A stretch of DNA of 43,107 bases, taken from an uncultured Collinsella sp. (GTDB lineage: Bacteria > Actinomycetota > Coriobacteriia > Coriobacteriales > Coriobacteriaceae). Shown in pieces: positions 24,432 through 32,447 of this stretch. The translations under genes and the position numbers were made by a program. The stretch's first letter is position 1. Each line of letters opens with the position of its first letter. The stretch covers positions 1-43,107 of the forward strand of contig CABSMV010000001.1 in the NCBI GenBank assembly GCA_902478935.1. The letters are read 5' to 3'. The notes under the pieces are model-generated. The model worked only from the letters and a program-made list of their open reading frames with translations. It had not been told where the DNA came from and did not search any database.

Positions 24432-25874
24432 ATGTTAAATCAAAAAAACAAGGTGACACGCGCGGACTATGAGCAGTGGCGTGTCGGACAGGATGAGACG
24501 GCGGCTCGCATCGCGTCCGACCCCGATAGGCTTCTGTTCCATGTGGAGCCTGAGCTTGGCTGGCTCAACGACCCCAACGGTTTGGTTCAGATTGGTGATA
24601 CGTATCACATCTATCATCAATACGATCCGTTCGATGCTGCGCATGGCGGTCCAGTGCTTTGGAACCATCTGACGACAAAGGATTTTGTGACGTACGAGAA
24701 TCACGGCCCCGTGCTGTTCCCCGATTCCGATTTGGATTCGAGCGGAGCGTATTCTGGTTCTGCCTTTGTACGTGATGGCAAGATTCACTACTTCTATACC
24801 GGCAACGTCAAGCATTTTGACCGCGATGATTACGACTACGTGTTGACGGGCCGTGAGCAAAACCAGATTCATATGGTTGCCGAGAATCCCGACGAATTGG
24901 GCGAGAAGTGCATAGCTGTTGGACCGGTCGATTACCCCGACGATATCGGTACGCACGTGCGCGACCCCAAGATCCTTGAGCACGATGGTATCTACTACAT
25001 GGTTCTGGGTGCTCGTACGAAAGACGACCGTGGCTGCGTGCTTGTCTATACCTCGCGCAATCTTGAGGACTGGAGCTATGCGACGCGCATTGAGTTGGGC
25101 GAGAAGTTTGGCTTTATGTGGGAGTGCCCCGATCTGTTTGAGCTCGATGGCGAGCTTATTCTCGTTTGCTGTCCGCAGGGTGTGCCTGCCGATGGTTGGC
25201 GTTACCGCAATCCGCATCAGTGCGTGTGGTTCCCCATCGAGGCCGATTGGGAGGCGCCGAGCTTTAAAATCGTCGGGCAGGGCATGCCCCCGATGGTCGA
25301 TGCCGGTTTTGATTTCTATGCTCCGCAGTCCTTTGAGGATACTGCAGGCCGGCGTTTGATGATCGGATGGTCGGGTTGCCCCGATGCGACGGCAGAAAAC
25401 CCGACGGTGGCGCGCGGGTGGCAGTGCGCGTTGACGGTGCCGCGAGAGCTGAGCATGCGCGATGGCAAGCTCTGCCAGCAACCGGCGCACGAGATTGAGA
25501 GGATACGCGGCGACTGCGTTCGCGCGACAGGCGGTGAAACCGTTGAGGAGCCGGGCCGCCTGTTTGATCTTGTGGTTTCCTGTGAGGGCGCCAAGATGGT
25601 CGAGCTCGAAATCCGCAAGGGTGTCTTTGTGTGCTATGCAGACGGGATGCTTACCCTCGACATGGGTGACGAAGGCTATGGGCGCGACCAGAGGTCGATC
25701 GAGCTCAGCGAGCTTCGCGACCTGCGCGTGCTTTCGGACACTACGATGGTCGAGATTTTTGCAAATGGCGGCGAGGCGGCACTTACGAGCCGTACCTATT
25801 CGCCGGCGGTTCCGGCGATGGAGCTGCACGCCGAGGGCGCGGCATCGATGAATTTCTACCGCCTCGTGCATTAA
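24432..25874 (+). CDS. scrB: Sucrose-6-phosphate hydrolase (GH32)
   Basis: Cleaves sucrose-6-phosphate, the PTS product, to glucose-6-phosphate and fructose. The 480 residues hold canonical GH32 motifs: WLNDPNG with nucleophile Asp47, a FRDP-type motif (HVRDPKI, about residue 178), and WECPDLF with the acid/base Glu (about 231). A C-terminal beta-sandwich follows. No signal peptide. The ribosome site is weak (GAGAAAG), and a hairpin separates the gene from the PTS gene, so its expression may be set differently from the upstream pair. It is the last gene of the locus. Confidence 0.92.
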   Translation: MLNQKNKVTRADYEQWRVGQDETAARIASDPDRLLFHVEPELGWLNDPNGLVQIGDTYHIYHQYDPFDAAHGGPVLWNHLTTKDFVTYENHGPVLFPDSDLDSSGAYSGSAFVRDGKIHYFYTGNVKHFDRDDYDYVLTGREQNQIHMVAENPDELGEKCIAVGPVDYPDDIGTHVRDPKILEHDGIYYMVLGARTKDDRGCVLVYTSRNLEDWSYATRIELGEKFGFMWECPDLFELDGELILVCCPQGVPADGWRYRNPHQCVWFPIEADWEAPSFKIVGQGMPPMVDAGFDFYAPQSFEDTAGRRLMIGWSGCPDATAENPTVARGWQCALTVPRELSMRDGKLCQQPAHEIERIRGDCVRATGGETVEEPGRLFDLVVSCEGAKMVELEIRKGVFVCYADGMLTLDMGDEGYGRDQRSIELSELRDLRVLSDTTMVEIFANGGEAALTSRTYSPAVPAMELHAEGAASMNFYRLVH

Positions 25875-25933
25875 CCGTGCATGGGGCACGATTGGACTTG
25901 CTGGGCGGAATGTGTTGCAGTTGCCGCAGCGAA

Positions 25934-25989
25934 CTACCGTTTATCGCGTATAGCTACCGTTTGCGGGATAAGTAACACTCATTTATAAA
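25934..25989 (+). promoter_or_regulatory. Promoter with two 20-bp-spaced direct repeats upstream of degV
   Basis: TTGCGG (25961-25966), a 17-bp spacer and TATAAA (25984-25989) form a good promoter. CTACCGTTT occurs at 25934-25942 and 25954-25962, two helical turns apart, the second overlapping the -35. That is a typical binding-site layout, but no regulator is assigned. Confidence 0.5.
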
Positions 25990-26026
25990 CCGTGTAAAAT
26001 CTCAGCCAAGCACGGAGTTTTCCAGG

Positions 26027-26065
26027 GAGACGCTGTCCTTTGTTGTGTGCAAGGGGCGGCGTCTC
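26027..26065 (+). terminator. Terminator-like hairpin in the degV leader
   Basis: GAGACGC (26027-26033) pairs with GCGTCTC (26059-26065), with inner CCTT/AAGG pairing, followed by TTT. It lies downstream of the promoter at 25961, so it could attenuate degV, or simply end scrB transcription. Confidence 0.5.
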
Positions 26066-26150
26066 TTTGGCGCTTGGAGGCCGTTGCGCAACAGTGCGGC
26101 GGCGCGTGTCATGTATTGAAAAACCAACGTTGAGATGGGTCGTGATAATA

Positions 26151-27005
26151 ATGGGCAAGTACGTAATCGTGGTTGAGTCTGGTTCGGATGTGACGCCGGA
26201 GCTTTGCGAACGCTACGGCATCGTGCGCGTGCCCATGCATGTCACGATTGGTGACGAGACCGTCGAGGACGGCTCGATCGATCCGCTCGAGATTTATTCG
26301 CGCTGCAACGAGTTTGGCGTGATGCCCAAGACCAGTGGCTGTGCGCCTGCGGATTTCGCTCACGTGTATGACCGCATTCATGCCGAGCAGCCCGACGCGA
26401 CTATTCTGCATCTCGCGTATTCCGAGGCCACGACCTGCTCGCATCAATCATCGAAGATCGCCGCCAAGGGTCGCGACTACGTTTACTCCATGGACACGCG
26501 TTTTGTCTCGGTGGGCCAGTCGCTCGTTGTCGTCGAGACCGCCAAATACATCGAGGCTCACCCCGATGCCACCGTCGACGAGATCTTTGCATTTACGAAT
26601 TCCGTCATGGACCGTGTGCTGCTGGGCTTTGTTCCTACCGACCTAGCCTTCCTTAAGGCAGGCGGTCGTCTGTCCAACGTGGCATTCCTTGGCGCCCACC
26701 TGCTCAAGATTAAGCCCTGCATTGAGGTAACGGGCGGTAAGTTTGTGGCGACCAAGAAGTTCCGCGGCTCTATGCTCAAATGCGCCCGCGCCTTTATTGA
26801 CCACATGGTTGCGAAGGGCGAGATTGACTACTCGCACATTGGCCTGGCGTATTCGGTAGGTCTTTCCCAGGAGCTGCGCGACGACATGGAAGTCTATGCG
26901 TACGACCTGGGCTTTAAGGACGTTACCTGGACTCAGGTCGGCGGTGTCATCTCGAGCCATTGCGGCCCGACCGCCTTCGGTGCGGTGCTCACGCTTAAAG
27001 CGTAA
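26151..27005 (+). CDS. DegV family fatty-acid-binding protein
   Basis: A 284-residue DegV/FakB-like protein. Members bind a fatty acid in a two-domain cleft and in Firmicutes present it to the kinase FakA. The N-terminus VIVVESGSDVTPELCERYGI is the family opening. MPKTSGCAPADFAHVYDRI carries the T-S motif that contacts the carboxylate. VPTDLAFLKAGGRLSNVAFLGAHLLKIKPCIEV is the conserved core, and the GGVISSHCGPTAFG tail completes the site. The start at 26151 is set by family alignment; the ribosome site is poor (GAGATGGG, distant). No FakA gene is visible in the window. Fatty-acid binding is established for the family and inferred here. Confidence 0.88.
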   Translation: MGKYVIVVESGSDVTPELCERYGIVRVPMHVTIGDETVEDGSIDPLEIYSRCNEFGVMPKTSGCAPADFAHVYDRIHAEQPDATILHLAYSEATTCSHQSSKIAAKGRDYVYSMDTRFVSVGQSLVVVETAKYIEAHPDATVDEIFAFTNSVMDRVLLGFVPTDLAFLKAGGRLSNVAFLGAHLLKIKPCIEVTGGKFVATKKFRGSMLKCARAFIDHMVAKGEIDYSHIGLAYSVGLSQELRDDMEVYAYDLGFKDVTWTQVGGVISSHCGPTAFGAVLTLKA

Positions 27006-27036
27006 GGCCTGGCGTCTATCGATTTCTATTGCCTCG

Positions 27037-27069
27037 GCGGCGGGCGGGTTGCGACAACCTTCCCGCCGC
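27037..27069 (+). terminator. Probable terminator after degV
   Basis: GCGGCGGG (27037-27044) pairs with CCCGCCGC (27062-27069), with an inner GGTT/AACC pairing, then TCTTGCG. It lies 31 nt after the degV stop. Confidence 0.6.
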
Positions 27070-27191
27070 TCTTGCGTAGGGCCAAATAGGACAATCCAAT
27101 TGACCGCTAAACCGTTTCGCCATCATGCATATGGGCTAGAATGACTCTGGCATTTATGTAGCTAAAACCAATGAGAGGCAAGGTAGCGGGA

Positions 27192-28010
27192 ATGGCTGAG
27201 ATGACGCTCGAGGGTGTGGACGCTCGTCCCGAGGACTCTGCGTTTGCCCTGGGCCGCGTGCATTCGATTGAGACGATGGGAACGGTCGATGGACCCGGCA
27301 TCCGCTTTGTGGTGTTTGTTCAGGGCTGTCCCATGCGCTGTGCGTATTGCCACAACCCCGACACCTGGTCGGTTAACGGCGGCACCATGGTGACCGTCGA
27401 GCACCTGATGGACGAGTTCCAGAGCAACCATGAGTTTTATCGCAGCGGCGGCATTACGGTTTCGGGTGGCGAGCCGCTTCTGCAGCCCGAGTTTTTGGCC
27501 GATCTGTTCCGCGCCATGCATAATAACCCCGATGGTCGCGTGCATACCTGCCTGGATAGCTGCGGATATGCGTTTGATCCCGCGCATCCCGAGAAGTTCG
27601 ATGCCGTACTCAACGAGACCGATATGGTGCTGCTCGACATTAAGCATGCCGATCCGGTTGAGCATAAAAAGCTGACCGGTTGCGATCCTGCACGTATCCT
27701 GGCGTTTGGCGATGAGCTGGCGCATCGAAGAATCAAGGTCGTTATCCGTCACGTAGTAGTACCGGGTATTACCGACACGGTGGAGGAGTGCGAGGCACTC
27801 GGTCGCCTGATTGCCCCGTGGCATAACGTGGTGGGCTTGGAAATGCTGCCGTATCACACGATGGGTGTCGTCAAGTACGAGCAGCTGGGGATTCCCTATA
27901 AGCTCGAGGGCGTGCCCCAGATGGATACCGCGCGCATGCCCGAGCTGCGCAACGCTGTCATGACGGGCATGAAAAAGCGCCGCGCGGAACTCAAAAACGC
28001 CATCGGATAG
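27192..28010 (+). CDS. pflA: Pyruvate formate-lyase activating enzyme (radical SAM)
   Basis: Installs the glycyl radical on PFL using S-adenosylmethionine and a [4Fe-4S] cluster. The 272 residues hold the radical-SAM motif C46-x3-C50-x2-C53 (VQGCPMRCAYCHNPDTW), the preceding TVDGPGIRF, the SAM-contacting GGEPLLQPEF, and the late LPYHTMGVVKYEQLG motif of PflA. Two in-frame ATGs precede and follow. The one at 27192 has AAGG about 9 nt upstream, whereas 27171 has none. The gene stands 7 kb from the PFL genes and on its own, so PFL and activase are not one operon here. Its target glycine would be on the separate small PFL subunit. Confidence 0.93.
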   Translation: MAEMTLEGVDARPEDSAFALGRVHSIETMGTVDGPGIRFVVFVQGCPMRCAYCHNPDTWSVNGGTMVTVEHLMDEFQSNHEFYRSGGITVSGGEPLLQPEFLADLFRAMHNNPDGRVHTCLDSCGYAFDPAHPEKFDAVLNETDMVLLDIKHADPVEHKKLTGCDPARILAFGDELAHRRIKVVIRHVVVPGITDTVEECEALGRLIAPWHNVVGLEMLPYHTMGVVKYEQLGIPYKLEGVPQMDTARMPELRNAVMTGMKKRRAELKNAIG

Positions 28011-28134
28011 AGTGCCATTTTTGCCCCTTTATGATACCCGCGCTGCGCTGGCCTAACGACTCCGTATCGCGCGGTTGAGTCAAAATGCTGGTACCATACC
28101 GTGGATAGCAGTTTTCACGGGTTTGGGGGATGGT

Positions 28135-28875
28135 ATGCCTACCATCGCAATCATCGGTGCACTCGAAAAAGAGGTTGCGCAGATTAAAGAAGAACTGAAC
28201 GGCGCTCGTGTGGCACAAGAGGCGGGCTTGACCGTTGTCAGCGGCGAGCTCGACGGTTTGTCCGTTGTTGCTACGACCGCTGGCATGGGAACCGTAAACG
28301 CCGCGGCGGCAACGCAGCATCTCATCAGCAAATATGCCCCGCAGGCCGTTGTGTTTTCGGGCATTGCGGGTGGCCTAAACCCTAAGCTCCATATTAACGA
28401 CGTGGTTATAGGCAAGTGCCTGCGCTATCTCGATACTGACACGGCGCTCATCGCCGAGTCGGCGCCGGGACTCGAGGAGTTTGTCTCGACACCGGCGTTG
28501 GCTGATGTTGCCGCCGCCGTGCTTGCCGAGCATGGATTTGTGGATGTCTCGGCGGATGAGAATTCTGCGGAGAGGGACCCCAAGCAGTTCCTGTGTGGCA
28601 CTATCGCCACGGGTGACCGCTTTGTTACGGGTGACGCCATGCGTAACGCTGCGATTGAGGCCACGCATGCCGATTGCGTCGAGATGGAGGGCGCGGCAAT
28701 TGCGCACATCGCGGCCAAGAATGGTGTCGATTGCCTGGTACTGCGCGCTATCAGCGATAATTGTGACGAGGCATATGACGCGTTTTGCGAGCGCGAGTTC
28801 GATCTGGATGAGTACGCTCGCACCGCGAGCGGCATCACGCTTGACATCGTTCGTCGTATCGCCGCCGCGCAATAG
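28135..28875 (+). CDS. mtnN: 5'-methylthioadenosine/S-adenosylhomocysteine nucleosidase
   Basis: Hydrolyses MTA and SAH to adenine and the thioribose or homocysteine derivative, recycling SAM by-products, including those of radical-SAM and methylation reactions. The 246 residues open with MPTIAIIGALEKEVAQIKEEL, with the early catalytic Glu. VFSGIAGGLNPKLHINDVVIG and VEMEGAAIAHIA follow, and AISDNCDEA supplies the catalytic Asp in S-D-N. The ATG at 28135 follows GGGGGATGGT; the frame opens at 28075 but has no ribosome site there. Part of a same-strand run with engB 39 nt downstream. Confidence 0.92.
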   Translation: MPTIAIIGALEKEVAQIKEELNGARVAQEAGLTVVSGELDGLSVVATTAGMGTVNAAAATQHLISKYAPQAVVFSGIAGGLNPKLHINDVVIGKCLRYLDTDTALIAESAPGLEEFVSTPALADVAAAVLAEHGFVDVSADENSAERDPKQFLCGTIATGDRFVTGDAMRNAAIEATHADCVEMEGAAIAHIAAKNGVDCLVLRAISDNCDEAYDAFCEREFDLDEYARTASGITLDIVRRIAAAQ

Positions 28876-28914
28876 CACGCCCGTTTTGTAAAAACCTACG
28901 ACCAAGGAGTATCC

Positions 28915-29505
28915 ATGGCCGATTCCATTAACTATCAGCTTGCCAAGTTTGTTGCCAGCTACGGCAAGGTTTCGCAGATCCCCGAGTCCACCTGTCCCGA
29001 GGTGAGCTTTGTCGGCCGCTCAAATGTGGGCAAGTCGTCTATCATGAACAAGCTCTTTGGCCGCAAGAACCTGGTCAAGGTTTCGAGCACGCCGGGCAAG
29101 ACGAGCAACATCAATTTCTTCGAGGCCGACGACGTGCACTTTGTGGACCTGCCGGGCTACGGTTTCGCTCGCCGTTCCAAGGCCGAGCGCGACCGTTGGG
29201 CCGAGCTCATTGGCGACTTTTTCGACTCCGAGCGCAGCTTCAACCTGGTTGTGTCGCTGGTGGACATTCGCCACGACCCCAGTAAACTCGACTATGACAT
29301 GATCGACTACCTGCAGGGCAACGAGTTCAACTTTATCGTCTGCCTCACCAAAGCCGACAAGCTCAGCCGCACCCAACAGGCCCGCCAGGCGGCAGCCATC
29401 AAAAAGCAGCTCAACGTCCCGGCCGAAAATGTAATCATCACAAGCTCCCAAACCGGTACCGGCATCGACGAACTAAAAAAGCGCATCGCCGAGGCTTGCC
29501 TCTAA
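28915..29505 (+). CDS. engB: Ribosome biogenesis GTP-binding protein
   Basis: Essential GTPase (EngB/YsxC/YihA) in large ribosomal subunit assembly, 196 residues. G1 is GRSNVGKSS (about 32-40), G2 lies around STPGKTSNINFFE, G3 is DLPGYGFA, G4 is TKADKLSR, and G5 is SSQTGTG. The start follows CAAGGAGTATCC. It shares direction with mtnN and ends convergent to thrB, with nested hairpin C between them. Confidence 0.94.
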   Translation: MADSINYQLAKFVASYGKVSQIPESTCPEVSFVGRSNVGKSSIMNKLFGRKNLVKVSSTPGKTSNINFFEADDVHFVDLPGYGFARRSKAERDRWAELIGDFFDSERSFNLVVSLVDIRHDPSKLDYDMIDYLQGNEFNFIVCLTKADKLSRTQQARQAAAIKKQLNVPAENVIITSSQTGTGIDELKKRIAEACL

Positions 29506-29595
29506 TAAGTGCTCCTATCAATAAAATGCAGAACATCAGCCCGGCGACTTTCCAGAGCGTAGGTCCCTGTAGCCGCCGCCGGCGAAGTTAACATA

Positions 29596-29720
29596 GGGGA
29601 GGCCAGGGGCTTTGCCCCCAAATCTTTCCGCAGGACGGCAGGACCCCCGCCGCACGAAGTGCACAGCGGGGGTCCTGCCATGTCCGAGGACGATTTGGGG
29701 GCAAAGCCCCTGGCCTCCCC
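29596..29720 (-). repeat. Nested-hairpin element C (conserved internal-loop family)
   Basis: A 125-nt hairpin read on the minus strand, starting 21 nt after the thrB stop. The outer stem (29692-29720 with 29596-29624) is a perfect 29 bp. The conserved unpaired strands are GTCCTCGGACATG (29691-29679, identical to element B) and CGTCCTGCGGAAA (29637-29625). The inner stem GCAGGACCCCCGC (29678-29666) with its complement (29650-29638) is 13 bp. Its apex reads TGTGCACTTCGTGCG, one base different from element A. Weaker pairing (CCTGTAG with CTACAGG) extends outward to the thrB stop codon. Confidence 0.75.
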
Positions 29721-29741
29721 GGCGAGTATACGGGACGGCGA

Positions 29742-30623
29742 CTACAGGTATTCGATCTGGGCGCCTTCCGTGTCGCACGTGAGGATATGCGTATCACACT
29801 TAGGGAACTGCTCGCGCAGCTTGACCTGCAGGAACTTTGCCACGATGGTGTCGTCAGTCACGGCCATGAGGGTCGAGCCCGAGCCGCTGATCCAGATGGT
29901 CTTGGCGCCTCCGTTAAGGCAGGTGTCGCGCACAGCGTTGTAGTCGGGGATAAGGCGGCGGCGATAGGGCTCCTGGATGCGGTCGTCATTGGCGGCGGCA
30001 ATCAGGTCAAGGTCGCCGGTCTCCAGACCGCGCGTCATGCCAGCAATGCGGCCCATCTGCCACACGGCGGTGGAGAGCGGAATCTCCTGCGGCACGACCT
30101 TGCGCGCCTCGCTCGTATGCACCTCGTAGGGTGGAATCACAGTAATAAAACGAAGCTTGTCGCTTACCTCGTAGCGCAGGCACTGGGGCAGCGAGTCGGT
30201 CGGCGTAAAGGAGCAGACGGCGCCGCCAAGGATGGCGGGAGCGACGTTATCAGGATGCCCCTCGACTTCGGTGGCAATGCGAACAAGCTCGGCACGGTCG
30301 ACGGTGTGGCCCGTCAGTGCGGCGGCTGCCATGATGCCGGCGACGACGCAGGTGGAGCTGGAGCCCAGGCCGCGGGCGACGGGCACGTCGGTCTGGATGT
30401 CGATGGCAACGGGGAAGGCCGGCTCGCCCCATGCGGCCAGCGCATCGACAAAGCTCACATAGACCAGGTTATTCTCGTTTTGGAACTCCTTGGGGCAGCC
30501 CGTGATGGTGAGCTTGTCGGCGCGCTCGAAGGTGAAGTGCGAGTAGAGGCTGACGGCCATGCCGAGGGTGTCGTAGCCGATGCCTAGGTTGGCGCTGGTT
30601 GCTGGGACGGTGATTTTGATCAT
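29742..30623 (-). CDS. thrB: Homoserine kinase
   Basis: GHMP kinase that phosphorylates homoserine to O-phosphohomoserine, the substrate of ThrC. The 293 residues include the N-terminal TVPATSANLGIGYDTLGMAV and the ATP loop VPVARGLGSSSTCVVAG (about 85-100). HPDNVAPAILGG is a conserved motif, and WISGSGSTLMAV near the C-terminus is the third GHMP motif. The ATG at 30623 follows AGGAGGACCCAC. It lies downstream of thrC on the same strand, 203 bp away, with hairpin D between; the order thrC-thrB suggests co-transcription. Confidence 0.94.
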   Translation of the reverse strand: MIKITVPATSANLGIGYDTLGMAVSLYSHFTFERADKLTITGCPKEFQNENNLVYVSFVDALAAWGEPAFPVAIDIQTDVPVARGLGSSSTCVVAGIMAAAALTGHTVDRAELVRIATEVEGHPDNVAPAILGGAVCSFTPTDSLPQCLRYEVSDKLRFITVIPPYEVHTSEARKVVPQEIPLSTAVWQMGRIAGMTRGLETGDLDLIAAANDDRIQEPYRRRLIPDYNAVRDTCLNGGAKTIWISGSGSTLMAVTDDTIVAKFLQVKLREQFPKCDTHILTCDTEGAQIEYL

Positions 30624-30637
30624 GTGGGTCCTCCTGG

Positions 30638-30749
30638 GCGGGTCTGGCCGTTTAGTTCGCTGCTCGGGCAGTCCTGGCTCGCTCGGAAAGCACATTAAGT
30701 GCTTTCCGGCTCGTGCGGAACTCGCGACGAACTAAACAGGCAGACCCGC
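30638..30749. repeat. Hairpin D between thrC and thrB (possible diverged relative)
   Basis: The outer arms 30638-30659 and 30728-30749 pair over 20 of 22 positions. The apex GGAAAGCAC-attaa-GTGCTTTCC (30685-30707) is perfect. The unpaired strands (25 and 20 nt) hold GTCCTGG and TGCGGAA words reminiscent of the conserved loop family, but are not alignable with confidence. It sits in the 5' region of thrB, 15 nt before the start codon. Confidence 0.5.
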
Positions 30750-30794
30750 ATGTCAGTTCGTCATCATCCCGGGGGTTATCTGATGAAAGAAGGT

Positions 30795-30814
30795 GCGCCG
30801 GCTTTCGCCGGCGC
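30795..30814 (-). terminator. GC-rich stem-loop after thrC
   Basis: GCGCCGGC-tttc-GCCGGCGC, perfect 8-bp stem 13 nt past the thrC stop. On the minus strand it is followed by ACCTTCTTTC, a weak U-run, so it is probably a partial terminator or a 3'-end stabiliser. Confidence 0.5.
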
Positions 30815-30826
30815 TTAATAAGGGAT

Positions 30827-32344
30827 CTAGTTGGTGCTCATTCGTTTTGCTGCAGACTCGACGTAGCTTGCCATCTCATCGACGTCGCAGACGTCTTCGA
30901 AGCGGACGGGTTTGGATTCGAGTTCGGCGAGCTGGGTCGGGGCGACCGTGTTGGTGGCCTGCTCGAGCACACGCATAGCCTCAAAATCATCCTCGGGAAC
31001 ATCGAGACCCAGGGCGTCGCAGCAGGCGCGTGGGAACTTGTAGGGGCTGGCGGTCGAAAGCAGCACGCGGGCCTTGGCGCCCTCGGCGGGAGCGACCTTT
31101 TCAAAGACGTGATAGCCGCAAGCGGTGTGCGGGTCGATCACGTAGCCGTTCGCGCCCCAGCAGCTCTTGATGGCAGCGCGGACCTCGTCCTCGCTGGCCC
31201 AACCGCAGCCAAAGACGCTCTGAATCTTTGCCAGCAGGTCGGCGGGAACCTCGTAGCGACCAGTCTGTGCCAGCTGCTCCATAAGGCCGGCAACAAGCTC
31301 GCAGTCGCCATCGGACAGGAAGTACAGCATGCGCTCCAGGTTAGAGCTGATGAGGATGTCCATCGACGGCGAGATGGTCGTGAAGAACGGACGGTTGCGG
31401 TCGTAGACGCCGGTGGTCAAGAAGTCGGCGAGCACGTTGTTCTTGTCGCTCGCGACGATGAGCTTGGCGACGGGCAGACCCATACGCTTGGCATAGTAGC
31501 CGGCCAGGATATCGCCAAAGTTGCCGGTCGGTACGCAGAACTCCACGGCGTCGCCGGCCTCGATAGCGCCGGCGCGCAGCAGCTGCGCATAGGCGGCAAA
31601 GTAGTAGACGACCTGCGGTACCAGACGGCCGACATTGATGGAGTTGGCGCTCGAAAGCACCGTGCCGGCGGCCTCCAGGCGCTCGGCAAGCTCCTTATCG
31701 GCAAAGATACGCTTGACGGCACTCTGGGCGTCGTCAAAGTTGCCGCGGATTCCGCAGACGGCGACGTTATCGCCCTCCTGAGTGGACATCTGCAGGTTCT
31801 GGACGCGGCTGACCTTGCCCTCGGGATAAAAGACGGTGATGCCCGTGCCCGGAGCGTCGGCAAAACCGGCGAGCGCGGCCTTGCCGGTGTCGCCTGACGT
31901 GGCGGTGACGATCATGATGCGCTCGGCGCCGCCGTCCTTGGCGGAAGTGCGGGCCATGAGGCGGGGGAGCATCTGTAGGGCGACGTCCTTGAAGGCGCTT
32001 GTGGGGCCGCCAAAGAGCTCCATCACATAGGTCTGAGGGGCGTCAGCACCCGGCGCTGCGTCGAGTTTGACGAGCGGCGTAACCTCTTCACTCGCGAACG
32101 TGCCGCGGTATGCCTCGTCGACACACGCCGAAATTTCTTCGGCCGTGTAATCATTCAGTAACATTCCCAACACATCTTGAGCGATTTCAAAGTACGATTT
32201 AGCTGCAAGCGAGCTGATATCGACCTGCTGGGTGCCGAGCTCGTCCGAGACAAACAAACCCCCGTCGGGAGCGATGCCAGTGCGGATTGCCACCTTACTT
32301 GAGCACGATAAAGTGCGTCCTCGTGTACTATGATAAGTTCCCAT
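30827..32344 (-). CDS. thrC: Threonine synthase
   Basis: PLP enzyme converting O-phosphohomoserine to threonine, last step of the pathway. The 505 residues are the long (yeast/E. coli-like) form. The N-terminus MGTYHSTRGRTLSCSSKVAIRTGIAPDGGLFV is typical, ELFGGPTSAFKDVALQ carries the PLP lysine, and TATSGDTGKAALAGF and PTGNFGDILAGYYAKRMGLP bind the cofactor phosphate and ring. The ATG at 32344 has GAGGAG about 10 nt upstream; the in-frame ATG 45 bp earlier has none. Divergent from lysC, so one 103-bp spacer controls both branches of the aspartate family. Confidence 0.94.
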   Translation of the reverse strand: MGTYHSTRGRTLSCSSKVAIRTGIAPDGGLFVSDELGTQQVDISSLAAKSYFEIAQDVLGMLLNDYTAEEISACVDEAYRGTFASEEVTPLVKLDAAPGADAPQTYVMELFGGPTSAFKDVALQMLPRLMARTSAKDGGAERIMIVTATSGDTGKAALAGFADAPGTGITVFYPEGKVSRVQNLQMSTQEGDNVAVCGIRGNFDDAQSAVKRIFADKELAERLEAAGTVLSSANSINVGRLVPQVVYYFAAYAQLLRAGAIEAGDAVEFCVPTGNFGDILAGYYAKRMGLPVAKLIVASDKNNVLADFLTTGVYDRNRPFFTTISPSMDILISSNLERMLYFLSDGDCELVAGLMEQLAQTGRYEVPADLLAKIQSVFGCGWASEDEVRAAIKSCWGANGYVIDPHTACGYHVFEKVAPAEGAKARVLLSTASPYKFPRACCDALGLDVPEDDFEAMRVLEQATNTVAPTQLAELESKPVRFEDVCDVDEMASYVESAAKRMSTN

Positions 32345-32447
32345 ATAACACTGCTCCTCGGATGCCTTGGTCCCAATCGGTGAAACCATGGTATCAGAGC
32401 ACGCAAAATAGGTTCGCAGAGGCTTTTAGAAAGGTAACCTCCAGCCC

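Noticed and set aside
32345..32447. Riboswitch or attenuator controlling thrC/lysC
   Set aside because: The 103-bp divergent spacer is too short for a lysine riboswitch on either strand, and I see no leader peptide rich in Thr, Ile or Lys.
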